A DNA stretch of 64,000 bases, taken from assembly GCF_900100115.1 (NCBI RefSeq), contig NZ_FNKL01000004.1:372001-436000 (forward strand), written 5' to 3'. A program made the translations under genes and the position numbers. Shown here in pieces: positions 54,334 through 62,383 of the stretch. Each line of letters starts with the position of its first letter. Positions within the stretch are counted from its first letter, which is position 1. The notes under the pieces were generated by a model. The model was not told the DNA's origin. It was given only the letters and a program-made list of their open reading frames with translations, and did no database searches. The stretch is from Chryseobacterium soldanellicola. Lineage in GTDB: Bacteria > Bacteroidota > Bacteroidia > Flavobacteriales > Weeksellaceae.

Positions 54334-55770
54334 ATGAGCAACACATTAGATTTATTAGAAACAAATGACTTTCCTACACAAGGTATTACAGATTCGTTTG
54401 TTACATTGATTGATAGCCAAACCAAAGAATTGGTAAACTTCGTAAAACTTTCTCCAACACCGATTCCAAGCCCCACTATAGATGGTGTTATGTATTTACA
54501 GGAAAATACTACTAACCAAGTGTATAAAAGAGTGTATAATGGCGTTATTAATCCCGAATGGTTTGGTTCAGGAAAAACCGATGCAGAACTTCAGACGGCA
54601 ATTAATGCTGCTGTTGACAATGATACTATTATTATTAGAGGTTTATACAGATGCGCCCATCAAATTATCATTAATAAGCCATTAACACTTTTGGGGCAGA
54701 ATTATATAAACGGAAATGATACTGGATATGAAAACTCACGTATTTATTTTGGGGACTTTGAAGATACTTTAGCAACGGCATGTATTGAATCTAACAACAA
54801 TTTAAATATTAAAAATTTAGTTGTTGTTGGAAGTAATATTGAAGGAAAAATAGGTTTAAAATTAAACAATGTTTCACTTACTCTTGATTCTGTCACAATA
54901 CAGAGCTTTGAAACAGGAGTTGAAGTCACAGGTGGATATTACAATAAATTTGTTAATTCCGCCATTGTCTATTGCCCGACCTGTCTGGTTTTAAATAATT
55001 GTTATAATACAAATGCTACATCGTTATCAGTAAGTGCAGGATACGAGTCTGGTGATACAAATACCAAAGGAATAGTGTTAAATGATGGTAGTAATTTAAA
55101 TATGTTCGGAGGAAGCATTGAAGGATTTTCCGAATCAGGAATTAATCTTTCCGCATCGAGAGCTTCATTTTATGGAACTTACTTTGAAGGAATATATGAT
55201 GAAGTAAATATAAATTCCTGTATTACAGTTGAGGATGATCATTGTAGGGTAAATGCAGTCAATTGTCATGTTTACCTGGCTTTTGGCAAAGCAAATACAT
55301 TCGTTTATATCCCATCAACAGTTACTTCGGCGCATATACATTCTAAAAATAATTATTTTGAATACGAGCCTGTAAGTGATTGGTATACTTCTGTGTATAG
55401 GTTTGCTGCTACAGATTTTACAAGCTATAGCATTGATATTTCAGGAGACAATTATAAGAATGATTTGGTGAATACCGGATCTTCATATATTTCAATTACT
55501 TCTGCCTTACTTGAAAAAGGAAATGGGATTGTTCAGCTTATCTATCCTTCAGGTCATGAATTAGCAGGCATACATCTTACTAATTTGAATACGATTTCTC
55601 CGTATCAATATAATGACGATATTTTAAAGCTTCAAAATGGAACAATAACTACTTTTAGGAATAATGGCGGTTTAGATGATGATCCATTGCATCTTCATTT
55701 TGGAAGCTATGGTTACAATCCTTACACGGTTATTATGGAAAATGGGGAATGGAAAAAAATTCCTAATTAA
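54334..55770 (+). CDS. Right-handed beta-helix, tail-spike-like protein without signal peptide
   Basis: 478 residues, no signal peptide and no membrane helix. The N-terminal module (LLETNDFPTQGITDS, then DGVMYLQENTTNQVYKRVYNGVINPEWFG) resembles the head of tail-spike-like and pectate-lyase-like proteins, where a VYYKR..SG..N..WFG block leads into a parallel beta-helix. Helix rungs follow: NNLNIKNLVVVGS, VSLTLDSVTIQSFETGVEVTGG, NLNMFGGSIEGFSESGINLSASRASFYGTYFEGIYD. The C-terminal 80 residues may form a cap. Without a signal peptide it would be used inside the cell, delivered by a contractile or other system, or released by lysis. An obvious terminator follows. Confidence 0.75.
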   Translation: MSNTLDLLETNDFPTQGITDSFVTLIDSQTKELVNFVKLSPTPIPSPTIDGVMYLQENTTNQVYKRVYNGVINPEWFGSGKTDAELQTAINAAVDNDTIIIRGLYRCAHQIIINKPLTLLGQNYINGNDTGYENSRIYFGDFEDTLATACIESNNNLNIKNLVVVGSNIEGKIGLKLNNVSLTLDSVTIQSFETGVEVTGGYYNKFVNSAIVYCPTCLVLNNCYNTNATSLSVSAGYESGDTNTKGIVLNDGSNLNMFGGSIEGFSESGINLSASRASFYGTYFEGIYDEVNINSCITVEDDHCRVNAVNCHVYLAFGKANTFVYIPSTVTSAHIHSKNNYFEYEPVSDWYTSVYRFAATDFTSYSIDISGDNYKNDLVNTGSSYISITSALLEKGNGIVQLIYPSGHELAGIHLTNLNTISPYQYNDDILKLQNGTITTFRNNGGLDDDPLHLHFGSYGYNPYTVIMENGEWKKIPN

Positions 55771-55784
55771 AATATAGAACTGAA

Positions 55785-55815
55785 AAAGCCTCAATTTATT
55801 GAGGCTTTATTTTTA
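55785..55815. terminator. Bidirectional terminator between beta-helix gene and tex
   Basis: AAAGCCTCAA (55785-55794), loop TTTA, TTGAGGCTTT (55799-55808), then ATTTTT. A-rich on the other side, so it serves both convergent genes. Confidence 0.9.
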
Positions 55816-57939
55816 TCATAAAATCATACTTAATTGCACTCTTTTTCTCGCTTCATCAACCTCGGTTACCCTTACCTGAACGTGCTGATGTAGTTTTACG
55901 ACTTCATTGACATCAGAAACAAAACCCTCTTTTAGCTGGGAAATATGCACCAATCCGCTTTCTTTAATTCCCAGATCAACGAAACATCCGAAAGCCGTAA
56001 TATTATTAACAATTCCGGGAAGAATCATTCCGATTTTTAAGTCTGTGATCTTTTTGACGTTAGGATCAAATTCAAAAACTTTGGCTGCTTTTCGGGGATC
56101 TAATCCGGGTTTTTCAAGCTCTTTTAAAATATCCTTTATTCCTAAAATCCCAATATCTTCGGTGATATATTTTTCAGGTTTAATTAATGCGATTTTCTCT
56201 TTGTTGGCAATTAATTCATTGGTTTTAATTCCTAAGTCTTTCGCCATTTTTTCTACAATTCCATAGGCTTCAGGATGTACGGCTGAATTATCCAAAGGGT
56301 TTTTAGCATTATTAATTCTCACAAACGCTGCCGCCTGCTGAAATGCTTTTTCGCCCAGTCTCGGTACTTTTTTAAGCTGTTTTCTATCCTCAAAAGCTCC
56401 GTTTTCAGCACGATAGTTTACAATATTTTCAGCCATTTTCTCACCGATTCCTGAAACGTAGCTTAAAAGGGATTTGCTGGCTGTATTTAAATTAATTCCA
56501 ACTGAATTTACACATTTCATCACCGTAGAATCCAGTTCGTTTTTCAATTGAGTCTGATCTACGTCGTGCTGATATTGTCCGACACCGATTGATTTAGGAT
56601 CTATTTTCACCAATTCAGCCAGAGGATCGGCGAGCCTTCTCCCGATGGAAACCGCACCACGAACGGTCACGTCATATTTCGGGAATTCTTCTCTCGCGAT
56701 CTTGCTTGCCGAATAAACAGATGCGCCGGCTTCAGAAACTACAAAAACCTGCAACGGCTTGTCAAACGCAATTTTTTTAATGAAAAACTCGGTTTCACGG
56801 CTTGCGGTTCCGTTTCCGATGGAAATTGCTTCAATATTATAAGCATTGACCATAGAACGGATTTTTTTCATCGCCATTCCTGTTTCATTTTGCGGAGCAT
56901 GAGGGTAGATCGTTTCATTGTTTAATAAATCACCCTTTTCATCAAGACAAACTATTTTACAGCCACTTTTGTAGCCGGGATCGATCGCTAGAATTCGTTT
57001 TTCACCTAAAGGAGGAGCAAGTAATAATTGAGTTAGGTTTTCAGAGAAAATTTCGATGGCTTTTTTATCGGCTTTTTCTTTGGCTTCCTGTAAAGTTTCA
57101 TTTGAAATGGCCGGTTCCAATAATCTTTTATAGCTGTCTTTTATGGCTAATGAAATCTGTTCTGCCGATTCGTTATTTGACTTAATAACTGCATTTTCTA
57201 TAAAATCGATAGCCTCTGCCTTGTCAATATCTATGCTGGTCTTTACAAAACCTTCGGATTCAGCTCTTAACATGGCTAAAAGCCTGTGAGAAGGCGTTCT
57301 GTTTAAGCTTTCTTCCCATTCAAAATATTGGGAGAATTTTTGAGCATCTTCTTCCTCTTTTTTTGATTTAACAACTTTAGAAGAAATAACTGCTTTACGC
57401 TGAAATAGCCGGCGAAGATTTTTTCTGACATACATATTTTCGTTGATCCATTCTGCCATGATGTCCCTTGCGCCCTGAAGAGCTTCATCTTCGCTTGAAA
57501 CGGCGTCATTTACATATTTTGAGGCCAGAGACTGCAGATCCTGAGCTTTCTGGCTCATAATGATTTTTGCTAAAGGTTCCAGGCCTTTTTCTTTTGCGGC
57601 ATCGGCTTTGGTTTTTTTACGTTTTTTGAAAGGTAAATATAAATCTTCAAGCTCTTGAATGTCAAAGCTTTCTTCGATCCTTTGTTTTAATTCCGGACTT
57701 AAGGCGTTTTGTTCTTCAATAGATTTTAAGATCGTTTCTTTACGTTTTACAATTTCTTCAAACTGTTTATTAAGCTTTGCAATGTGTTCGATTTGTGTTT
57801 CATCCAGATTTCCGGTTTTATCTTTTCTGTAACGTGATATAAAAGGAATAGTGCAGTCTTCAGACAAAAGCTGTAGAGTTGCGTTAATACTTTTCTCGGA
57901 AATATTTGTTGTTTTCCGGATGAATTGGATAGTGTTCAT
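55816..57939 (-). CDS. tex: Tex-family transcription accessory/RNA-binding protein
   Basis: 707 residues, close to the usual length. The N-terminal helical Tex domain has SEDCTIPFISRYRKDKTGNLDE. The YqgF/RNase H-like part has ILAIDPGYKSGCKIVCLDEKG and AISIGNGTASRETE. Helix-hairpin-helix motifs follow (LLSYVSGIGEKMAENIVNYR and KVPRLGEKAFQQAAAF), then a C-terminal S1 domain (GMILPGIVNNITAFGCFVDLG, ESGLVHISQL). Tex binds nucleic acids and the transcription machinery. The ATG at 57939 starts the conserved sequence directly. Housekeeping gene, not linked to the neighbours. Confidence 0.97.
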   Translation of the reverse strand: MNTIQFIRKTTNISEKSINATLQLLSEDCTIPFISRYRKDKTGNLDETQIEHIAKLNKQFEEIVKRKETILKSIEEQNALSPELKQRIEESFDIQELEDLYLPFKKRKKTKADAAKEKGLEPLAKIIMSQKAQDLQSLASKYVNDAVSSEDEALQGARDIMAEWINENMYVRKNLRRLFQRKAVISSKVVKSKKEEEDAQKFSQYFEWEESLNRTPSHRLLAMLRAESEGFVKTSIDIDKAEAIDFIENAVIKSNNESAEQISLAIKDSYKRLLEPAISNETLQEAKEKADKKAIEIFSENLTQLLLAPPLGEKRILAIDPGYKSGCKIVCLDEKGDLLNNETIYPHAPQNETGMAMKKIRSMVNAYNIEAISIGNGTASRETEFFIKKIAFDKPLQVFVVSEAGASVYSASKIAREEFPKYDVTVRGAVSIGRRLADPLAELVKIDPKSIGVGQYQHDVDQTQLKNELDSTVMKCVNSVGINLNTASKSLLSYVSGIGEKMAENIVNYRAENGAFEDRKQLKKVPRLGEKAFQQAAAFVRINNAKNPLDNSAVHPEAYGIVEKMAKDLGIKTNELIANKEKIALIKPEKYITEDIGILGIKDILKELEKPGLDPRKAAKVFEFDPNVKKITDLKIGMILPGIVNNITAFGCFVDLGIKESGLVHISQLKEGFVSDVNEVVKLHQHVQVRVTEVDEARKRVQLSMIL

Positions 57940-58125
57940 TCGATATTTTTTGAACGGCTAAAATAGGAATTTTTAATCCCGATATAAAGAATAAGGAATG
58001 CTATATTTAGTGAAAAGAAAATAATAAATACTGTTAATTTTCATTTCTTGATATATGATAAGATGATAACCAGCTGGCTTTTTCTATCTTAGCAGATCAA
58101 AACATTAAAAAATAGACAATTAATT

Positions 58126-58803
58126 ATGAAAAAAATTAGCGTAATTGCATTAGTGGGCGTAAGTCTTCTTACAGCATCTTGTAATAAAGAAAAATCTGCG
58201 GAATCAGCTGCTACAAGCACTGAAAAGACTGTTGCAGAAAGCAAAGGTGAAGTTTTAGCAGTAGATAATGCAACTTCTGTAGTAAACTGGAAGGCTTTCC
58301 ACAAAGGAGGAATGGCGCCACGTTGGGGAACTTTAAGTGTAAAATCAGGAGATCTAAGTGTTGAAAACGGCCAGGTTACAGCGGGTAACTTCACTATTGA
58401 TATGAATTCTATTAAAGTGAATCCGGCTTCAGTAACTGAAAAAGACAAAAAGCCTGAAGAGCTGGAAACTCATTTAAAAAGCGCTGATTTTTTTGATGTA
58501 GCAAAAAATCCTACTTCAGATTTTAAAATTACAAGCGTAACAGATCTGGCGGAAGCACCAAAAGATGCCGTTGCAGGAGCAAATAAAACAGTAAGTGGAA
58601 ATCTTACACTGTCAGGAAAAACTGTAAACGTAACTTTCCCTGCAAAAGTGGATGTTGTTGAAAATTCGGCTTCTGTTCAGGCTAAATTTACGGTAAACAG
58701 AGCAGATTGGGGAATAAAATTCGGTACTTCCGAAGCAGATCCTGCAGAATGGATGATTAGCAAAGATATTGAAATTGCTATCGATGTAAAGGCTAAAAAA
58801 TAA
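58126..58803 (+). CDS. YceI-family lipoprotein
   Basis: 225 residues with a lipoprotein signal (MKKISVIALVGVSLLTASC, Cys19) and an Ala/Ser/Thr/Glu linker up to about residue 40. The YceI lipocalin-like barrel follows: SVVNWKAFHKGGMAPRWGTL, VTAGNFTIDMNSI, HLKSADFFDVAKNPTSDFKI, GNLTLSGKTVNVTFPAKV and the C-terminal NRADWGIKFG. YceI proteins bind isoprenoid or other lipid molecules in the periplasm. Monocistronic, with its own terminator. Confidence 0.92.
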   Translation: MKKISVIALVGVSLLTASCNKEKSAESAATSTEKTVAESKGEVLAVDNATSVVNWKAFHKGGMAPRWGTLSVKSGDLSVENGQVTAGNFTIDMNSIKVNPASVTEKDKKPEELETHLKSADFFDVAKNPTSDFKITSVTDLAEAPKDAVAGANKTVSGNLTLSGKTVNVTFPAKVDVVENSASVQAKFTVNRADWGIKFGTSEADPAEWMISKDIEIAIDVKAKK

Positions 58804-58824
58804 TTGTTAGAATTTATATAAAAG

Positions 58825-58857
58825 AAGCTGCTTTTCAATTGAAGGCAGCTTTTTTTA
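58825..58857 (+). terminator. Intrinsic terminator of the YceI gene
   Basis: AAGCTGC (58825-58831) pairs with GCAGCTT (58845-58851), with an inner TTCAA/TTGAA pair, followed by TTTTTT. Confidence 0.85.
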
Positions 58858-58879
58858 ATGATGTCAGTTTTAATTAATA

Positions 58880-58916
58880 AAAAACAGCATGGCTAAGAAT
58901 AGCTATGCTGTTTTTA
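58880..58916 (-). terminator. Terminator of the plug-domain protein gene
   Basis: AAAAACAGCATGGCTA, loop AGAAT region, TAGCTATGCTGTTTTT, a nearly perfect 14-bp stem flanked by A and T runs. It ends 17 bp from the stop of the leftward gene. Confidence 0.85.
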
Positions 58917-58932
58917 ATATTATTTTTAAATT

Positions 58933-61329
58933 CTATTTAAGAATTTCATCATAATACAACGGAACATCGTTATTTCTGTCGTAGCCTACAATAATTACTT
59001 TATAACTTTTTGCGTCATCATTATTGAAAAACTCTACGTTAGTCGATTTATCTGATTCTACCTGTAGATAAGGATTCCAGTAAAGAGTGGTTCGGGTATC
59101 ATTCGTAATACCTTTAAAGCTTTCTTCATCATACATTGGAGAAGTAAAAGGGTCTTCTTTGTCATAACCTGTCAGGCTTATTTGTCTTAAAAGTGATGGT
59201 TTGCTTGTATCTGTTGTCGCGCCGCCGCCTCTGCGGGTATAGATAACGATTGCCCCTGTTCCGCCTCCAAAGTTTCCGGCAAAAGCACCTTTAATGACTT
59301 TTACCATTGCGATATCCGATATAGAAATACCTGAAATTTGATTGGCATCTGATTGCATTTCGTCAAGATATAAATTGATATTATCACCCCTTAAAGTAGG
59401 AGTATAAGTCCCGTTTTTTAATTGCAGCTGTAATCCTGCGACTCTTCCCTGTAGCCATTGTAAAACATTGGTAGAACCCATGGCCTGTGGATTATTAACA
59501 AAATCAAAAACTTCTTCATTTGCACTTCTAAACAAAGCACTGCTCAGCTCACTGTTTAATTTTTTAGTGCTGTTTTTCCTTTCCCCTTTAATTTTAACCT
59601 CTTCAATCATATGAACTTTTTCATTAATGAATTTCTGATTATTAATTGTTGATACGGAGCGGGAAACCTCTGCAGGTATTGGATCCTGAGCTGTACGATC
59701 GGCAAGTTTAAACTGGCTCATCGGTAAACTTTTTCTATAAGGAATAAACTCAAAATTAGGTTGAAAGAAGACTGAAGATTCATTTTTAAGTTCTTTTTGA
59801 TCAGAATTTAACTGATAAGAGAATTTCATGGTGTCTTCAAATAATAAATTGTTTAAAACAAAAAATCCGTTATTATCTGTTTTTACCTGAAAAAAATTTG
59901 TTCCGCCCGATCCTTTATCAAATAGAAGATTGAGGTCTGTATTGGGAGCCGGTTGTCCTTTGATATTTACTTTTCCCTTGTAGGAAAGATAACTTACAGG
60001 GTTGTATTTTATTATTGGATATGTTCCGGACATGATGGATTTCCATTCAAATCGTTTCCATTTTTCGGAGATTAAAAGTGCATCTAAAGCATCTACATTT
60101 CTATTTTTTATAAAATATTGTGAAGGATTGACGATTTTAGATGTGATGTCACCTGTAAGCCATAATGAGCTTAACAGATTCTGCTCATCTTCTGAGCTTT
60201 CCGCGTTAGAATCGAGAACCAAAATAGTGTAATCCGAATAATTCGGGTCTTTTGTAATGGTAAACGAATTTTTTCCGCGAGGTGCATTATTTATAGATAA
60301 ATTTTGTAAAGAGGGCTGTTTTATCTGCAATAGTTGTGGCTGAACGAAGGAAAGCCTTTGTGCCACTACGTTTTCTTTATCATCAAAAACGGTTAGCTGT
60401 AATATTCCATTAATCAGCTGAGCATTTGGAATTGAATACGATGTTTCGTTGGCTATTTTATTGATACGGGCTTTGTACACAAGCTGATTGTTGATCGTTC
60501 CAAGTACTTTATATGATGCAGATTCGGGTAAGTTTTTATATTTTAAAGTATATTTGATATTGTCGGGATTGCTTGTCACCTGCATGCTGATCCCTGAACC
60601 TGCAACTTCAGGGAGATCAATGTTCTGCTTCTGAGCTTTATCATCCTGTATAATAAGCTGATATTTTTTACCAGCTTTCGGAATCATGCTGAATGAACCT
60701 ACATTTTGATCCAGTCCTTTGAAAGTGGTAATATTTATACCCGGATTTTCAATATCAACGACAGATCCGTTCCAGTTTGACGGCAAAACGCCTTTTGATT
60801 GTAAACGCACGGCAAATTTTGTACTAATTCCGTCAATAAAAGTTCCGCCTTCAGGATATGCCGCAGCATTCCACATAGAAGTGTTATCAATAATTAATTT
60901 TTGTGGAGACGAAGGATTATAGATTGCAATAGGCTTTACCAACTGAAAATCTTCGCTGAAATTTGCCATCCAGGTCGTATAAGCTCTGATGTAATAAATA
61001 TCTTCTTTCAGGCTTGCGGGTAAAGCGATGCTTCCGCTTCCTTCCCCGTTAAGCAAGGGAATAATTTTTTTACTGATCTGCTTTTTATTACTGTCATACA
61101 ATTCGATAAATAATGAAGTAGAAATGGTTGACGGGTTATATCCTTCAAATACGAAAGATTTAAACCAAAGATTTTCTCCGGCTACAAAATTATTTTTGTT
61201 AAACAGCAAATGAATTTTTTCCTGAGGATATTTTTCTTCAAACGTTTTAAGGGCCTGCTCGGCTTTTTCCTGTGAATTAAAATGGTTAAATGCGGCAAAG
61301 GCAAATAATAGTATTAGTTTTTTTGACAT
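58933..61329 (-). CDS. Macroglobulin-like protein with TonB-receptor plug domain
   Basis: 798 residues with a signal peptide ending in NHFNSQ. The N-terminal part (YPQEKIHLLFNKNNFVAGENLWFKSFVFEG, SLKEDIYYIRAYTTWMANFS) resembles the MG2 domain of alpha-2-macroglobulins. Beta-sandwich repeats follow, including one carboxypeptidase-regulatory-like domain (about 455-510). The C-terminal part (GSTNVLQWLQGRVAGLQLQL, SISDIAMVKVIKGAFAGNFGGGTGAIVIYTRRG) is a TonB-receptor plug domain, but no beta-barrel follows. Proteins of this layout are found across Bacteroidota, with function unknown; it may sit in the periplasm or at the outer membrane. Confidence 0.85.
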   Translation of the reverse strand: MSKKLILLFAFAAFNHFNSQEKAEQALKTFEEKYPQEKIHLLFNKNNFVAGENLWFKSFVFEGYNPSTISTSLFIELYDSNKKQISKKIIPLLNGEGSGSIALPASLKEDIYYIRAYTTWMANFSEDFQLVKPIAIYNPSSPQKLIIDNTSMWNAAAYPEGGTFIDGISTKFAVRLQSKGVLPSNWNGSVVDIENPGINITTFKGLDQNVGSFSMIPKAGKKYQLIIQDDKAQKQNIDLPEVAGSGISMQVTSNPDNIKYTLKYKNLPESASYKVLGTINNQLVYKARINKIANETSYSIPNAQLINGILQLTVFDDKENVVAQRLSFVQPQLLQIKQPSLQNLSINNAPRGKNSFTITKDPNYSDYTILVLDSNAESSEDEQNLLSSLWLTGDITSKIVNPSQYFIKNRNVDALDALLISEKWKRFEWKSIMSGTYPIIKYNPVSYLSYKGKVNIKGQPAPNTDLNLLFDKGSGGTNFFQVKTDNNGFFVLNNLLFEDTMKFSYQLNSDQKELKNESSVFFQPNFEFIPYRKSLPMSQFKLADRTAQDPIPAEVSRSVSTINNQKFINEKVHMIEEVKIKGERKNSTKKLNSELSSALFRSANEEVFDFVNNPQAMGSTNVLQWLQGRVAGLQLQLKNGTYTPTLRGDNINLYLDEMQSDANQISGISISDIAMVKVIKGAFAGNFGGGTGAIVIYTRRGGGATTDTSKPSLLRQISLTGYDKEDPFTSPMYDEESFKGITNDTRTTLYWNPYLQVESDKSTNVEFFNNDDAKSYKVIIVGYDRNNDVPLYYDEILK

Positions 61330-61411
61330 AATTAAGTAAAAATTTGTGTTTTGAAATTTTAAAGCGGTAAAATTACATTTTTATTATTTTCTGACAATTA
61401 AATTTTATGGG

Positions 61412-61669
61412 ATGATATATTGTTTTCTGTTAACAAACCTTTTTGCATTCATAATTTTCGGTTATGACAAATTTTTAGCTAAAAATCATAAGAGAAGAAT
61501 CTCTGAAAATATTTTATTATTCATTACATTTTTGGGTGGCACGATAGGTTCAGTATTAGGAATGCTGATTTTCAGGCATAAAGTTTCTAAGCGGTCATTT
61601 TTGTTAAAATTTGGTTTTGTGATTTTAATTCAGGTTATTTTGATTTGCTTTTTTGAAGTCTTAAAATAA
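61412..61669 (+). CDS. DUF1294 small membrane protein
   Basis: 85 residues with three hydrophobic segments. The family pattern NLFAFIIFGYDKFLAKNHKRRISENILLFITFLGGTIGSVLGMLIFRHKVSK is complete, with the GG.G...GM..F.HK signature. An inner-membrane protein of unknown function. It is divergent from the plug-domain gene and ends in a hairpin at 61672. Confidence 0.92.
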   Translation: MIYCFLLTNLFAFIIFGYDKFLAKNHKRRISENILLFITFLGGTIGSVLGMLIFRHKVSKRSFLLKFGFVILIQVILICFFEVLK

Positions 61670-61671
61670 AA

Positions 61672-61692
61672 TGCCTCTCAAAAAAAGAGGCA
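61672..61692. terminator. Terminator hairpin
   Basis: TGCCTCT (61672-61678), loop CAAAAAA, AGAGGCA (61686-61692), 3 bp after the DUF1294 stop and 21 bp past the end of the convergent pseudogene. It serves both. Confidence 0.8.
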
Positions 61693-61712
61693 CTGTTTTC
61701 TTTGAAATTAAT

Positions 61713-62175
61713 TTATTTCCAAAAGCTGAAAGTAGTAGCACTAACTGCTCTTCGATATAAGTATTTGTCGGATTATATGGAATAAAAGCTTGAACAATAA
61801 CCGGAATGCTATTGTAATGTTTAATTCTCTCATTTTTTACTAATCCGATAAAGTTTCCCACATATCTTGGATCGGGAAATGCATTTACGCTTTCAAATTC
61901 TGATTTTCCATACAAAATTTAGAAGGCGGAATCAGAGTGTAATTCGGATTAGGGCCTAAAGTAGAATTCATAAAATAATAAATTCCCCAATCCGTATATC
62001 CTGAAAATTTATTTCCTTTAATTTCAAGATTAATAAAGTCTTCTGGCGAAGCATCTCCTACAACTAATTCCGTCACACATAGAGTCCGTAATTGGGTTTC
62101 CATTATAAGTTTCATTTGTTTCTAAAAATTTGTCCATTCTCCCGTGAACGGATCATTTAATTCGATTGTTGCCAT
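61713..62175 (-). pseudogene. Frameshifted tail-spike-like gene
   Basis: The minus strand starts at ATG 62175 with MATIELNDPFTGEWTNF, then a stop. One base of shift gives LETNETYNGNPITDSMCDG. Back in the first frame comes VVGDASPEDFINLEIKG and NKFSGYTDWGIYYFMN. A third frame gives YGKSEFESVNAFPDPRYV and continues to NTYIEEQ. A last shift gives AVSATTFSFWK and a stop at 61713. The head resembles that of the intact beta-helix gene at 54334 (LLETNDFPTQGITDS) and both have the same upstream module. The middle looks like beta-helix rungs. At least three frameshifts and probably deletions make it non-functional. Confidence 0.7.
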
Positions 62176-62204
62176 TTTTTTTAAATTTTTTAAATTAATA
62201 ATTG

Positions 62205-62268
62205 TGATTATCCTTGCAAGAACTATAAAGCAAAAGTACAGGCAGACAGCGACAGAACCCGACGTATT
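62205..62268 (-). promoter_or_regulatory. Shared upstream module, copy B
   Basis: On the minus strand: TACGTCGGGTTCTGTCGCT, -7 element TACTTTTG (62238-62231), then TTCTTGCAAG (62222-62213), same order as copy A at 54250-54310. The distance from ACGTC to TTCTTGCAAG is 43 bp here and 45 bp in copy A. It lies before the frameshifted gene. Confidence 0.7.
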
Positions 62269-62357
62269 AAATTATTTTTCAGGGAATTAATTTAATTTAC
62301 TCATTATGAATTTGTTAATTAATAAAACTTGTTGCTGATTATTTCATTAAAAATCAC

Positions 62358-62365
62358 TAATTTTG
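62358..62365 (+). promoter_or_regulatory. -7 promoter element (TAATTTTG) of typA
   Basis: Matches TAnnTTTG, 18 bp before the ATG at 62384. A TTG at 62332 lies slightly further than the usual -33 spacing. Confidence 0.5.
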
Positions 62366-62383
62366 CACCCGTAAAAATCTTTT

